The notes beneath the pieces were generated by a model. It did not search any database, had not been told where the DNA came from, and saw nothing but the letters and a program-made list of their open reading frames with translations. Below are positions 1-13,608 of a stretch of DNA of 64,000 nucleotides, piece after piece. The position numbers were made by a program, and so were the translations under genes. Each line of letters begins with the position of its first letter. Position 1 is the stretch's first letter. This stretch comes from Sepiola atlantica. Its lineage: Eukaryota; Mollusca; Cephalopoda; Sepiida; Sepiolidae. Location: positions 1,654,701-1,718,700 of the forward strand of contig OY744547.1 in NCBI GenBank assembly GCA_963556195.1, in the 5' to 3' direction.

Positions 1-400
1 CAGATAACGAGAGCAAGGTTACCGTTTCGGAGAGTTTGACAGTAAGTTTGCAGGTAGATGTCGAGGGAGACAACGGGGTAGTGGCTCGTGCCTATTTTAC
101 AAGTACTTCAATGGATTGCGCTCTGATGACCTTGCTGCCCTGGTGCCCCCTAATACATTAAACGAACCCGAAAATCAGTTAAGTCCCATCCATTAACTGT
201 AGAGGCCTCCAGATGTTGGAGAACTTTCTACTCCAATAGCTTCTTTCCTCGTGCTGCCAGCCTCTGGAACTCCCTCCCTGCTCTCTGTTTCCTCGGGAGA
301 GAGGAAGGGACGAGAGAGAAAGCCAGTCAGCCATCCACCCGTTCCCTTCCCTTTATTCTTCTCATTTTTGCCTGTCACTAAGAATTCTAGCAAGCGATGT
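1..400 (+). mobile_element. LINE 3' end (ORF2 C-terminus), degenerate
   Basis: In shifted frames the DNA encodes the LINE tail pattern LAALVPPNTLNEPENQLSPI followed by a 'phenylalanine-x-x-R-x-x-LWNSLP'-like segment (CTGGAACTCCCTCCCTGCTC). The same tail occurs at 15160-15540 and, reversed, at 61640-61935. It is broken by stops and is a dead fragment. Bases 400-620 are AT-rich filler with a short TA run. Confidence 0.6.
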
Positions 401-619
401 TAAAAGTTATCCATTTTTTAAAATTAAATCATTAATTAATTACTGTTAATATCTACTAAGCTATTTCGTTTATTATTGCATATATATATAGACAAAATAG
501 AACAATAAAATTACAAATGAATAACGCCAAACATTAATTTATTATGAACAGTTTAAAAAAATAGTTATGCAAATTAGGCATTCAAGATCAAAGTGTAGTA
601 TCTGTTCTGATGGATACTT

Positions 620-853
620 TGTACTGTGCAGTTCTAGGAGGTCCACCCTTCCAGGCTTTGCCTTCTCACCCTTTGAGAAGGGGTTAGTTTATTGTTAATT
701 GCCTGAGGCGCCCCTACCGGGGAATGCCGACAGGGCTGCCCAGGCAATTTTTAATGGCCAGAGTGCTTACCTTCTCGAGCGCTGACTTTTCAAATCCCAC
801 TTTCCGACCTTGTGTCACATCTTACCACTGTGGGAGGAAGATAAATAAATAGG
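620..853 (+). mobile_element. tRNA-derived SINE, family A
   Basis: Contains a TGGCCAGAGTGC box-A-like and a TTTCAAATCCC box-B-like segment and ends in AAATAAATA. A second copy lies in reverse orientation at 31795-32032, sharing the GAGAAGG...GCCTGAGGCG and CAGGCAATTTTTAA blocks. Two independent copies with shared ends support a SINE. Confidence 0.65.
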
Positions 854-859
854 CATTCA

Positions 860-906
860 AATATATGCCTTTGGATCATTCGTCTCTACTATATATACAG
901 TATTTC

Positions 907-946
<40 letters not shown>

Positions 947-1790
947 TATTTCGAAATATGTTTTATTATTGATTTAAATAACAGTAACCCGTTTTGATGG
1001 TAAATGAAAAAATTTTTTTGCATTTATTCATTTAGATATTATTTTCGTTTTTTCATAATTGCTGTTACTTGTTCGGTGTCTTTATAAGCTTTAAAACAAT
1101 TTTTCTTTGGGTGAATTGAAAAAAAAAAAGGGGGTTTTCTGAGTAAAATTACTGTTTATTCAACAAAGTTTCAAAATTTTTATAAAAATTTAACAACTTT
1201 AAATGTTAGGATGATGACATTTGATACTACAAGCCACTTCATGGATCAGCTGGGAATCATGACTGGAAGGGGGTGGGGTGTTTACCTTCTCATATTACAT
1301 AATAGGTAAAAAAAAAAATTTTTATCACTTTTTCGTATTGAGTGATACAAAAAAATAATCATGGCTTCATGAGCAGTATGACGCCATCTTGTAAAAAACG
1401 TTGATTATCCTAACCTATTTACTCATTTTAAATGTTTTTCTTCAGATTTCATGCATAATACTAAATAGATTTTAACTTGAAATGGTTCATCATGTCATAA
1501 TCTTAAAAAAAAAAAAAATCATTTTTAGCTAAGAGCCGCAAGGGCTCATCTTGCTTGATCGGCTTAACTGATCAACAACCATCAGAAAACCAAAATCTTA
1601 TTCTGCGTTTTCTCAGTGGTCACCATTCGACCACCCAAGGACTGGCTACTTGAAATATCCACTAGAGATAATATCCAGCCAGTGTCCACTCAAAGGGGTT
1701 TATCTGGCGCCCAGCTAAGAACATTACTTTTCTCAAGTGGGATGTCTCAGCATGATTCCCTGCTTTTAGGAGGCACTTATTTTATTTCGA
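860..1790. other. AT-rich intron, no gene seen
   Basis: Contains a (TA)n run (about 911-942), homopolymer tracts and unique-looking AT-rich sequence. An open frame at 1616-1912 has no recognisable domain and is not called. Confidence 0.5.
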
Positions 1791-1794
1791 ACAA

Positions 1795-2165
1795 AAGACA
1801 ATTTCTGCGTGGTCCCAAATACAAAATCAGAGATATTTTCAAATTCCTGTGTCTCATCCGTACGCGTCTACCATATCATAAACATGCACTACGCGGTTGC
1901 ATGTTTATTTAACGTCACTTTTCCCTTGTTCAGGGGTCGGATGTTTTTTTATAGTACGCACTCAGCGGTTGCATGTTTAGTCGGGTTGCATGTTTGCAAT
2001 GCATGCAAATAACAGGCTTGCTGCGAGTGTTAAATATTTATGGGAAATATCTCTGATTTTCGGTTTGACCACCCAGAATTCAATTTAACTACTTGAAAAA
2101 AAATGTTTCTTCAGATATGAAGTTTCTTGCTGTGGATATGACCCACTTAAGTTTTTCCAAAAATA
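1795..2165 (-). mobile_element. Dispersed CATGCAAC-rich repeat, copy 1
   Basis: Shares blocks with 39400-39695 read in the opposite direction: the TTCTGGGTGGTCAAA block, a palindromic GCATGCATTGCAAACATGC and several CATGCAACC motifs. Family unknown. The rest up to exon 1 (2170-2534) is AT-rich with no recognised feature. Confidence 0.5.
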
Positions 2166-2534
2166 GATACGGGACCCCCTAGACATTATGCTCGTAGATT
2201 TGCAGCTGATTATCTCAAGGGGTCTTTTCTGGTGTGATCCTAGAATATCTATATACACATTTTCATTTATTTACCATCCAACACATTCTCATCCATACCT
2301 GAGGATAAGAAAATGTTATTTTTTGTATTTTCAAATATAGTCGACGTAAGTTCTATAAAAAATCTGTGGAAATCAAACATTTTTCATTCGGCCTCCAGCC
2401 GTGCTTCTCAGCCGTATCATGAAATGGCCTGTAGTATCAAATGCCATGGTTTGAATTGAATATTTTAAAAATGTTGTCGGAGTTGAGAAGATTAATTTAT
2501 ATTTGTATTTTTTTTTTTCAAATTTTTTCTTTAG

Positions 2535-2650
2535 CAATTGAACGTCAACAGCAAAAAGAACAAGAGAAACAGCTCAAACAACACGAGAAGATCAAACGGC
2601 AAGAACATTTCCGAATGGAACGAGAGCTGAGAGCCCAACAAGTTTTGGAG
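2535..2650 (+). CDS. BAZ2B: BAZ2B exon 1 of window: charged coiled coil
   Basis: The acceptor is a T-rich tract ending in TTTAG and the donor is GAG|GTAAGT. Two bases complete an upstream codon, then 38 codons rich in E, K, R and Q follow (starts IERQQQKEQEK, ends QQVLE) and close in phase 0. The composition is the long helical, basic/acidic region before the DDT domain in BAZ2 proteins. The preceding exon is outside the window or in the first 2.5 kb and was not recognised. Confidence 0.85.
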
Positions 2651-5600
2651 GTAAGTCGATCACGTACACATGCAGAATTAATGAAAAGGAATTACGCACA
2701 CCGCTCTCTCATCAATTGGTCTAATGATGAAAATATGGGACATTAAAACTCTTCATAAAATTAAAAGCAAGAAAGATTTTTTTTTTTTAAATGAAAATAT
2801 AAAAATTGAAATTAAATGTAAAATCAAGAAAAAAATAAAATTAAATTAAAGAAAAAAAAATGAAAATAATATAAAAATTGAAATTAAATTTAAAATCAAG
2901 AAGAAAAAAAATTAATACACTTTGAATAAAAAAAAATGAAAAATAAAATTAAAATATAAAAATTGAAATTAAATGTAAAATCAAGAAAAAATAAAATTAA
3001 ATTAAAGAAAAAAAAATGAAAATAATATAAAATTTGAAATTAAATGTAAAATCAAGAAAAAATTAAATAAAATTGAAGAAAAATTTTTTTTTTAAAAATG
3101 AAAATAATATAGAAATTAAAATGAAATGTAAAATCAAGTAAAAAAAAAAAAAAAAAAAAAAAAATTTCTTTTAAATTAAAGAAAAAAAATTTGAAAGCCA
3201 TTTGAAGCTATAGAATGCAAATACTTTTTATTTTAATCTTCCTTCATTGGAGAAAATAGGTGCTGTTTTATATATATAAAGTAAAGTAACACGGAATCAC
3301 ATAATCACTGGTGTAATAATTTATTTCGACCCTCCGGCCTTATTCAAGAATCCAAGTGAAGCGATTACAATTTTGAAAGTGAAAAAAGAGAAACTCACAC
3401 TCACTATTCAATACACATATAGAGAGAGCGACAACATATTTAATACATATATGGAGAGAAAGGGAAATAAACTACTTAAGACGTATATTGAGGGGGAGGA
3501 GAGCGACAACATATTTAATACATATATGGAGAGAGGGGGAAATGAACTATTTAAGACGTATATTGAGGGGGAGGAGAGCAACAACATATTTAATACATAT
3601 ATGGAGAGAGGGGGAAATGAACTATTTAAGACGTATATTGAGGGGGAGGAGAGCAACAACATATTTAATACATATATGGAGAGAGGGGGAAATGAACTAT
3701 TTAAGACGTATATTGAGGGGGAGGAGAGCAACAACATATTTAATACATATATGGAGAGAGGGGGAAATGAACTATTTAGAACGTATATTGAGGGGGAGGA
3801 GAGCAACAACATATTTAATACATATATGGAGAGAGGGGGAAATGAACTATTTAAGACGTATATTGAGGGGGAGGAGAGCAACAACATATTTAATACATAT
3901 ATGGAGAGAGGGGGAAATGAACTATTTAGAACGTATATTGAGGGGGAGGAGAGCAACAACATATTTAATACATATATGGAGAGAGGGGGAAATGAACTAT
4001 TTAAGACGTATATTGAGGGGGAGGAGAGCAACAACATATTTAATACATATATGGAGAGAGGGGGAAATGAACTATTTAGAACGTATATTGAGGGGGAGGA
4101 GAGCAACAACATATTTAATACATATATGGAGGGAGGGGGAAATGAACTATTTAAGACGTATATTGAGGGGGAGGAGAGCAACAACATGTTTAATACATAT
4201 ATGGAGAGAGGGGGAAATGAACTATTTAGAACGTATATTGAGGGGGAGGAGAGCAACAACATGTTTAATACATATATGGAGAGAGGGGGAAATGAACTAT
4301 TTAAGACGTATATTGAGGGGGAGGAGAGCAACAACATATTTAATACATATATGGAGAGAGGGGGAAATGAACTATTTAGAACGTATATTGAGGGGGAGGA
4401 GAGCAACAACATATTTAATACATATATGGAGAGAGGGGGAAATGAACTATTTAAGACGTATATTGAGGGGGAGGAGAGCAACAACATATTTAATACATAT
4501 ATGGAGAGAGGGGGAAATGAACTATTTAGAACGTATATTGAGGGGGAGGAGAGCAACAACATATTTAATACATATATGGAGGGAGGGGGGAATGAACTAT
4601 TTAAGACGTATATTGAGGGGGAGGAGAGCAACAACATATTTAATACATATATGGAGAGAGGGGGAAATGAACTATTTAGAACGTATATTGAATGGGAGGA
4701 GAGCAACAACATATTTAATACATATATGGAGAGAGGGGGAAATGAACTATTTAAGACGTATATTGAGGGGGAGGAGAGCAACAACATATTTAATACATAT
4801 ATGGAGAGAGGGGGAAATGAACTATTTAGAACGTATATTGAGGGGGAGGAGAGCAACAACATATTTAATACATATATGGAGAGAGGGGGAAATGAACTAT
4901 TTAAGACGTATATTGAGGGGGAGGAGAGCAACAACATATTTAATACATATATGGAGAGAGGGGGAAATGAACTATTTAGAACGTATATTGAGGGGGAGGA
5001 GAGCAACAACATATTTAATACATATATGGAGAGAGGGGGAAATGAACTATTTAAGACGTATATTGAGGGGGAGGAGAGCAACAACATATTTAATACATAT
5101 ATGGAGAGAGGGGGAAATGAACTATTTAGAACGTATATTGAGGGGGAGGAGAGCAACAACATATTTAATACATATATGGAGAGAGGGGGAAATAAACTAT
5201 TTAGAACGTATATTGAGGGGAGGAGAGCAACAACATGTTTAATACATATATGGAGAGAGGGGGAAATGAACTATTTAAGACGTATATTGAGGGGGAGGAG
5301 AGCAACAACATATTTAATACATATATGGAGAGAGGGGGAAATGAACTATTTAGAACGTATATTGAGGGGGAGGAGAGCAACAACATATTTAATACATATA
5401 TGGAGAGAGGGGGAAATGAACTATTTAGAACGTATATTGAGGGGGAGGAGAGCAACAACATATTTAATACATATATGGAGAGAGGGGGAAATGAACTATT
5501 TAAGACGTATATTGAGGGGGAGGAGAGCAACAACATATTTAATACATATATGGAGAGAGGGGAAATAAACTATTTAAGACGTATATTGAGGGGGAGGAGA

Positions 5601-8600
5601 GCAACAACATATTTAATACATATATGGAGAGAGGGGGAAATGAACTATTTAAGACGTATATTGAGGGGGAGGAGAGCAACAACATATTTAATACATATAT
5701 GGAGAGAGGGGGAAATGAACTATTTAGAACGTATATTGAATGGGAGGAGAGCAACAACATATTTAATACATATATGGAGAGAGGGGGAAATGAACTATTT
5801 AGAACGTATATTGAATGGGAGGAGAGCAACAACATATTTAATACATATATGGAGAGAGGGGGAAATGAACTATTTAGAACGTATATTGAGGGGGAGGAGA
5901 GCAACAACATATTTAATACATATATGGAGAGAGGGGGAAATGAACTATTTAAGACGTATATTGAGGGGGAGGAGAGCAACAACATATTTAATACATATAT
6001 GGAGAGAGGGGGAAATGAACTATTTAGAACGTATATTGAGGGGGAGGAGAGCAACAACATATTTAATACATATATGGAGAGAGGGGGAAATGAACTATTT
6101 AGAACGTATATTGAGGGGGAGGAGAGCAACAACATATTTAATACATATATGGAGAGAGGGGGAAATGAACTATTTAGAACGTATATTGAGGGGGAGGAGA
6201 GCAACAACATATTTAATACATATATGGAGAGAGGGGGAAATGAACTATTTAAGACGTATATTGAGGGGGAGGAGAGCAACAACATATTTAATACATATAT
6301 GGAGAGAGGGGGAAATGAACTATTTAGAACGTATATTGAGGGGAGGAGAGCAACAACATATTTAATACATATATGGAGAGAGGGGGAAATGAACTATTTA
6401 AGACGTATATTGAGGGGGAGGAGAGCAACAACATATTTAATACATATATGGAGAGAGGGGGAAATGAACTATTTAGAACGTATATTGAGGGGGAGGAGAG
6501 CAACAACATATTTAATACATATATGGAGAGAGGGGGAAATGAACTATTTAGAACGTATATTGAGGGGGAGGAGAGCAACAACATATTTAATACATATATG
6601 GAGAGAGGGGGAAATGAACTATTTAAGACGTATATTGAGGGGGAGGAGAGCAACAACATATTTAATACATATATGGAGAGAGGGGAAATGAACTATTTAA
6701 GACGTATATTGAGGGGGAGGAGAGCAACAACATATTTAATACATATATGGAGAGAGGGGGAAATGAACTATTTAGAACGTATATTGAGGGGGAGGAGAGC
6801 AACAACATATTTAATACATATATGGAGAGAGGGGGAAATGAACTATTTAGAACGTATATTGAGGGGGAGGAGAGCAACAACATATTTAATACATATATGG
6901 AGAGAGGTGGAAATGAACTATTTAGAACGTATATTGAGGGGGAGGAGAGCAACAACATATTTAATACATATATGGAGAGAGGGGGAAATGAACTATTTAA
7001 GACGTATATTGAGGGGGAGGAGAGCAACAACATATTTAATACATATATGGAGAGAGGGGGAAATGAACTATTTAGAACGTATATTGAGGGGGAGGAGAGC
7101 AACAACATATTTAATACATATATGGAGAGAGGGGGAAATGAACTATTTAAGACGTATATTGAGGGGGAGGAGAGCAACAACATATTTAATACATATATGG
7201 AGAGAGGGGGAAATGAACTATTTAAGACGTATATTGAGGGGGAGGAGAGCAACAACATATTTAATACATATATGGAGAGAGGGGGAAATGAACTATTTAG
7301 AACGTATATTGAGGGGGAGGAGAGCAACAACATATTTAATACATATATGGAGAGAGGGGGAAATGAACTATTTAAGACGTATATTGAGGGGGAGGAGAGC
7401 AACAACATATTTAATACATATATGGAGAGAGGGGGAAATGAACTATTTAGAACGTATATTGAGGGGGAGGAGAGCAACAACATATTTAATACATATATGG
7501 AGAGAGGGGGAAATGAACTATTTAAGACGTATATTGAGGGGGAGGAGAGCAACAACATATTTAATACATATATGGAGAGAGGGGGAAATGAACTATTTAA
7601 GACGTATATTGAGGGGGAGGAGAGCAACAACATATTTAATACATATATGGAGAGAGGTGGAAATGAACTATTTAGAACGTATATTGAGGGGGAGGAGAGC
7701 AACAACATATTTAATACATATATGGAGAGAGGGGGAAATGAACTATTTAAGACGTATATTGAGGGGGAGGAGAGCAACAACATATTTAATACATATATGG
7801 AGAGAGGGGGAAATGAACTATTTAGAACGTATATTGAGGGGGAGGAGAGCAACAACATATTTAATACATATATGGAGAGAGGGGGAAATGAACTATTTAA
7901 GACGTATATTGAGGGGGAGGAGAGCAACAACATATTTAATACATATATGGAGAGAGGGGGAAATGAACTATTTAAGACGTATATTGAGGGGGAGGAGAGC
8001 AACAACATATTTAATACATATATGGAGAGAGGTGGAAATGAACTATTTAGAACGTATATTGAGGGGGAGGAGAGCAACAACATATTTAATACATATATGG
8101 AGAGAGGGGGAAATGAACTATTTAAGACGTATATTGAGGGGGAGGAGAGCAACAACATATTTAATACATATATGGAGAGAGGGGGAAATGAACTATTTAG
8201 AACGTATATTGAGGGGGAGGAGAGCAACAACATATTTAATACATATATGGAGAGAGTGGGAAATGAACTATTTAGAACGTATATTGAGGGGGAGGAGAGC
8301 AACAACATATTTAATACATATATGGAGAGAGGTGGAAATGAACTATTTAGAACGTATATTGAGGGGGAGGAGAGCAACAACATATTTAATACATATATGG
8401 AGAGAGGGGAAATGAACTATTTAAGACGTATATTGAGGGGGAGGAGAGCAACAACATATTTAATACATATATGGAGAGAGGGGGAAATGAACTATTTAAG
8501 ACGTATATTGAGGGGGAGGAGAGCAACAACATATTTAATACATATATGGAGAGAGGGGGAAATGAACTATTTAAGACGTATATTGAGGGGGAGGAGAGCA

Positions 8601-11600
8601 ACAACATGTTTAATACATATATGGAGAGAGGGGGAAATGAACTATTTAAGACGTATATTGAGGGGGAGGAGAGCAACAACATATTTAATACATATATGGA
8701 GAGAGGGGGAAATGAACTATTTAGAACGTATATTGAGGGGGAGGAGAGCAACAACATATTTAATACATATATGGAGAGAGGGGGAAATGAACTATTTAAG
8801 ACGTATATTGAGGGGGAGGAGAGCAACAACATATTTAATACATATATGGAGAGAGGGGGAAATGAACTATTTAGAACGTATATTGAGGGGGAGGAGAGCA
8901 ACAACATATTTAATACATATATGGAGGGAGGGGGAAATGAACTATTTAAGACGTATATTGAGGGGGAGGAGAGCAACAACATGTTTAATACATATATGGA
9001 GAGAGGGGGAAATGAACTATTTAAGACGTATATTGAGGGGGAGGAGAGCAACAACATATTTAATACATATATGGAGAGAGGGGGAAATGAACTATTTAAG
9101 ACGTATATTGAAGGGGAGGAGAGCAACAACATATTTAATACATATATGGAGAGAGGGGGAAATGAACTATTTAGAACGTATATTGAGGGGGAGGAGAGCA
9201 ACAACATATTTAATACATATATGGAGAGAGGGGGAAATGAACTATTTAGAACGTATATTGAGGGGGAGGAGAGCAACAACATATTTAATACATATATGGA
9301 GAGAGGGGGAAATGAACTATTTAGAACGTATATTGAGGGGGAGGAGAGCAACAACATATTTAATACATATATGGAGAGAGGGGGAAATGAACTATTTAAG
9401 ACGTATATTGAGGGGGAGGAGAGCAACAACATATTTAATACATATATGGAGAGAGGGGAAATGAACTATTTAAGACGTATATTGAGGGGGAGGAGAGCAA
9501 CAACATATTTAATACATATATGGAGAGAGGGGGAAATGAACTATTTAGAACGTATATTGAGGGGGAGGAGAGCAACAACATATTTAATACATATATGGAG
9601 AGAGGGGGAAATGAACTATTTAGAACGTATATTGAGGGGGAGGAGAGCAACAACATATTTAATACATATATGGAGAGAGGGGGAAATGAACTATTTAGAA
9701 CGTATATTGAATGGGAGGAGAGCAACAACATATTTAATACATATATGGAGAGAGGGGGAAATGAACTATTTAGAACGTATATTGAGGGGAGGAGAGCAAC
9801 AACATATTTAATACATATATGGAGAGAGGGGGAAATGAACTATTTAGAACGTATATTGAGGGGGAGGAGAGCAACAACATATTTAATACATATATGGAGA
9901 GAGGGGGAAATGAACTATTTAGAACGTATATTGAGGGGGAGGAGAGCAACAACATATTTAATACATATATGGAGAGAGGGGGAAATGAACTATTTAGAAC
10001 GTATATTGAGGGGGAGGAGAGCAACAACATATTTAATACATATATGGAGAGAGGGGGAAATGAACTATTTAAGACGTATATTGAGGGGGAGGAGAGCAAC
10101 AACATATTTAATACATATATGGAGAGAGGGGAAATGAACTATTTAAGACGTATATTGAGGGGGAGGAGAGCAACAACATATTTAATACATATATGGAGAG
10201 AGGGGGAAATGAACTATTTAGAACGTATATTGAGGGGGAGGAGAGCAACAACATATTTAATACATATATGGAGAGAGGGGGAAATGAACTATTTAGAACG
10301 TATATTGAGGGGGAGGAGAGCAACAACATATTTAATACATATATGGAGAGAGGGGGAAATGAACTATTTAGAACGTATATTGAGGGGGAGGAGAGCAACA
10401 ACATATTTAATACATATATGGAGAGAGGGGGAAATGAACTATTTAAGACGTATATTGAGGGGGAGGAGAGCAACAACATATTTAATACATATATGGAGAG
10501 AGGGGAAATGAACTATTTAAGACGTATATTGAGGGGGAGGAGAGCAACAACATATTTAATACATATATGGAGAGAGGGGGAAATAAACTATTTAGGACGT
10601 ATATTGAGGGTGAATGACAGACAATATATATATTTTTTTTAAATTATGTCATTTAATACTTATTTTATATTTATATAATTTTTTTTTACGTTTATTTTAT
10701 TGTATTTTTTAAATTCATTTATTCACGTATATTTTATGTTGAAGATTTTTGCGATGAGGATTGATAATTTGGATTATTCAGACTACTGTTCTCAACTTGG
10801 ATGTATTTTCACATGGATCTGTAGCGCAACGGATAAAGTGCTAAGTAATCATCAGTTTTAATACTGCGATACTACGAATATAATTAAGAATTACTTAAGA
10901 CTGCTATCCGGTCATGGATGATGGAAGGAGAACAATCTACCCCTGTGGATTAAATAACGGGTTTCGTTCAAAATTCCATACAGATTCCCCGGAGTTTGAC
11001 AAGACAGACCTGAAGAAGGTTGGAGGTTACATCGGCCAAAACGTTTTGAGAATATCATGCAAAATGAGAAAAGTAGTCCAAAAAAATCCAAAGTCTGCCG
11101 TAATTTTTCCCCAATTTAAAAAAAAATTTTATTATTTTTTTTTTTAATTTTTTTTTTTAATTATTTTTTTTTTTTTAATTAATTTTTTTTTTTTTCAAAT
11201 CAATCATCCCGAAACGTTGATGAATACATAAATAATTTTGGCTTTTCCTTTTTCCGTCATGTTGGAATATTATTTCCATATTTTCAACATCCCCTAATTC
11301 CACACACGATAATACACTACTATCAGCCAAACATTTGTTAATGTACACTCTTCGACTCCCCATCACTTTCCTACGCCCTCCAAATCCATCTCCTAGCATG
11401 CCATCTCCACTTTTAGGGCTCCTTACTCCCCTTGCAACATTGGCAATGTATATCTATTGACTCTGTTAAAAAAAACATGCGTTCTTGACAAAGTTCTTGA
11501 TCTTTCATACTAATGCTGCTTGTTGATAATCCCCCACACTTTATTATTATTTCTCCAAAATAAAATAATTTATTAAATAAACTAGCAACGTCTTTGCTAG

Positions 11601-13567
11601 TTTACCGGTTGAGATTGAATGAACAGTCTATTGTGACAGTTTCATGTTGATGATTCCCCCCCCCCCTCCTTCCAGAAAAGGTAATGCCTGGGAGGATAGT
11701 CTCATAGCAAGAGAACAGATACTACACTACTGAGCCCCCAAAAAGGAAGAAATACTGCTTGGTAGAACAGATACTACACACACCTCTCTGAATTGAACAT
11801 TGAAAGATAGTACATTAGTTTGAAATATAGTAAATGTATTTGAGTATTTAAAGATAGCACAATAGTACAATTAATAAAAGTAATAGTATAGTTTGGCTAC
11901 AGACAGATAGATACCAAATCTCTATTAGTAATAGAAGCACAATAGTACAATTAATAGAAGTAATAGTATAGTTTGACTACAGACAGATACCAAATCTCTA
12001 TTAGTAATAGTACAATAGTACATTAATAGAAGTAATAGTATAGTTTGGCTACAGACAGATAGATACCAAATCTCTATTAGTAATAGTACAATAGTACATT
12101 AATAGAAGTAATAGTATAGTTTGGCTACAGACAGATAGATACCAAATCTCTATTAGTAATAGAAGCACAATAGTACATTAATAGAAGTAATAGTATAGTT
12201 TGGCTACAGACAGATAGATACCAAATCTCTATTAGTAATAGAAGCACAATAGTACAATTAATAGAAGTAATAGTATAGTTTGACTACAGACAGATACCAA
12301 ATCTCTATTAGTAATAGTACAATAGTACATTAATAGAAGTAATAGTATAGTTTGGCTACAGACAGATAGATACCAAATCTCTATTAGTAATAGAAGCACA
12401 ATAGTACATTAATAGAAGTAATAGTATAGTTTGGCTACAGACAGATAGATACCAAATCTCTATTAGTAATAGAAGCACAATAGTACATTAATAGAAGTAA
12501 TAGTATAGTTTGACTACAGACAGATACCAAATCTCTATTAGTAATAGAAGCACAATAGTACAATTAATAGAAGTAATAGTATAGTTTGGCTTCAGACAGA
12601 CAGATACCAAATCTCTATTAGTAATAGAAGTACAATAGTACATTAATAGAAGTAATAGTATAGTTTGGCTTCAGACAGACAGATACCAAATCTCTATTAG
12701 TAATAGAAGTACAATAGTACATTAATAGAAGTAATAGTATAGTTTGGCTTCAGACAGACAGATACCAAATCTCTATTAGTAATAGAAGTACAATAGTACA
12801 TTAATAGAAGTAATAGTATAGTTTGGCTTCAGACAGATACCAAATCTCTATTAGTAATAGAAGTACAATAGTACATTAATGGAAGTAATAGTATAGGTTG
12901 GCTTCAGACAGACAGATACCAAATCTCTATTAGTAATAGAAGTACAATAGTACATTAATACAAGTAATAGTATAGTTTGGCTTCAGGCAGACAGATACCA
13001 AATCTCTATTAGTAATAGCACAATAGTACAATTAATAGAAGTAATAGTATAGTTTGGCTACAGACAGATACCAAATCTCTATTAGTAATAGCACAATAGT
13101 ACAATTAATAGAAGTAATAGTATAGTTTGACTACAGACAGATACCAAATCTCTATTAGTAATAGTACAATAGTACATTAATAGAAGTAATAGTATAGTTT
13201 GGCTACAGACAGATACCAAATCTCTATTAGTAATAGTACAATAGTACATTAATACAAGTAATAGTATAGTTTGGCTACAGACAGATACCAAATCTCTATT
13301 AGTAATAGAAGTACAATAGTACATTAATACAAGTAATAGTATAGTTTGGCTACAGACAGATACCAAATCTCTATTAGTAATAATAATAATTTAAAAAAAA
13401 ATGAGAATTTTTTTCAATTACTATATTGAAGGATTCATTACTGATTATTTTTAACTGTATATTTTGAAGTCAAATAATTTAATTTGTTTTGAGAGAAAAA
13501 ACTGCGTCTATCTTTTTTTTTTTTTCAATTTTTTTTTCACAATTATAACATTTGAATATCATTGATT

Positions 13568-13608
<41 letters not shown>

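Noticed and set aside
3405..10612. CRISPR-like repetition
   Set aside because: Units are directly contiguous with no unique spacers, and the locus is an animal intron.
3373..10642. Open frames of 100-905 codons on both strands in the satellite
   Set aside because: They follow from a 75-bp unit without stops; frames break wherever a 74-bp unit occurs, and both strands are open equally.
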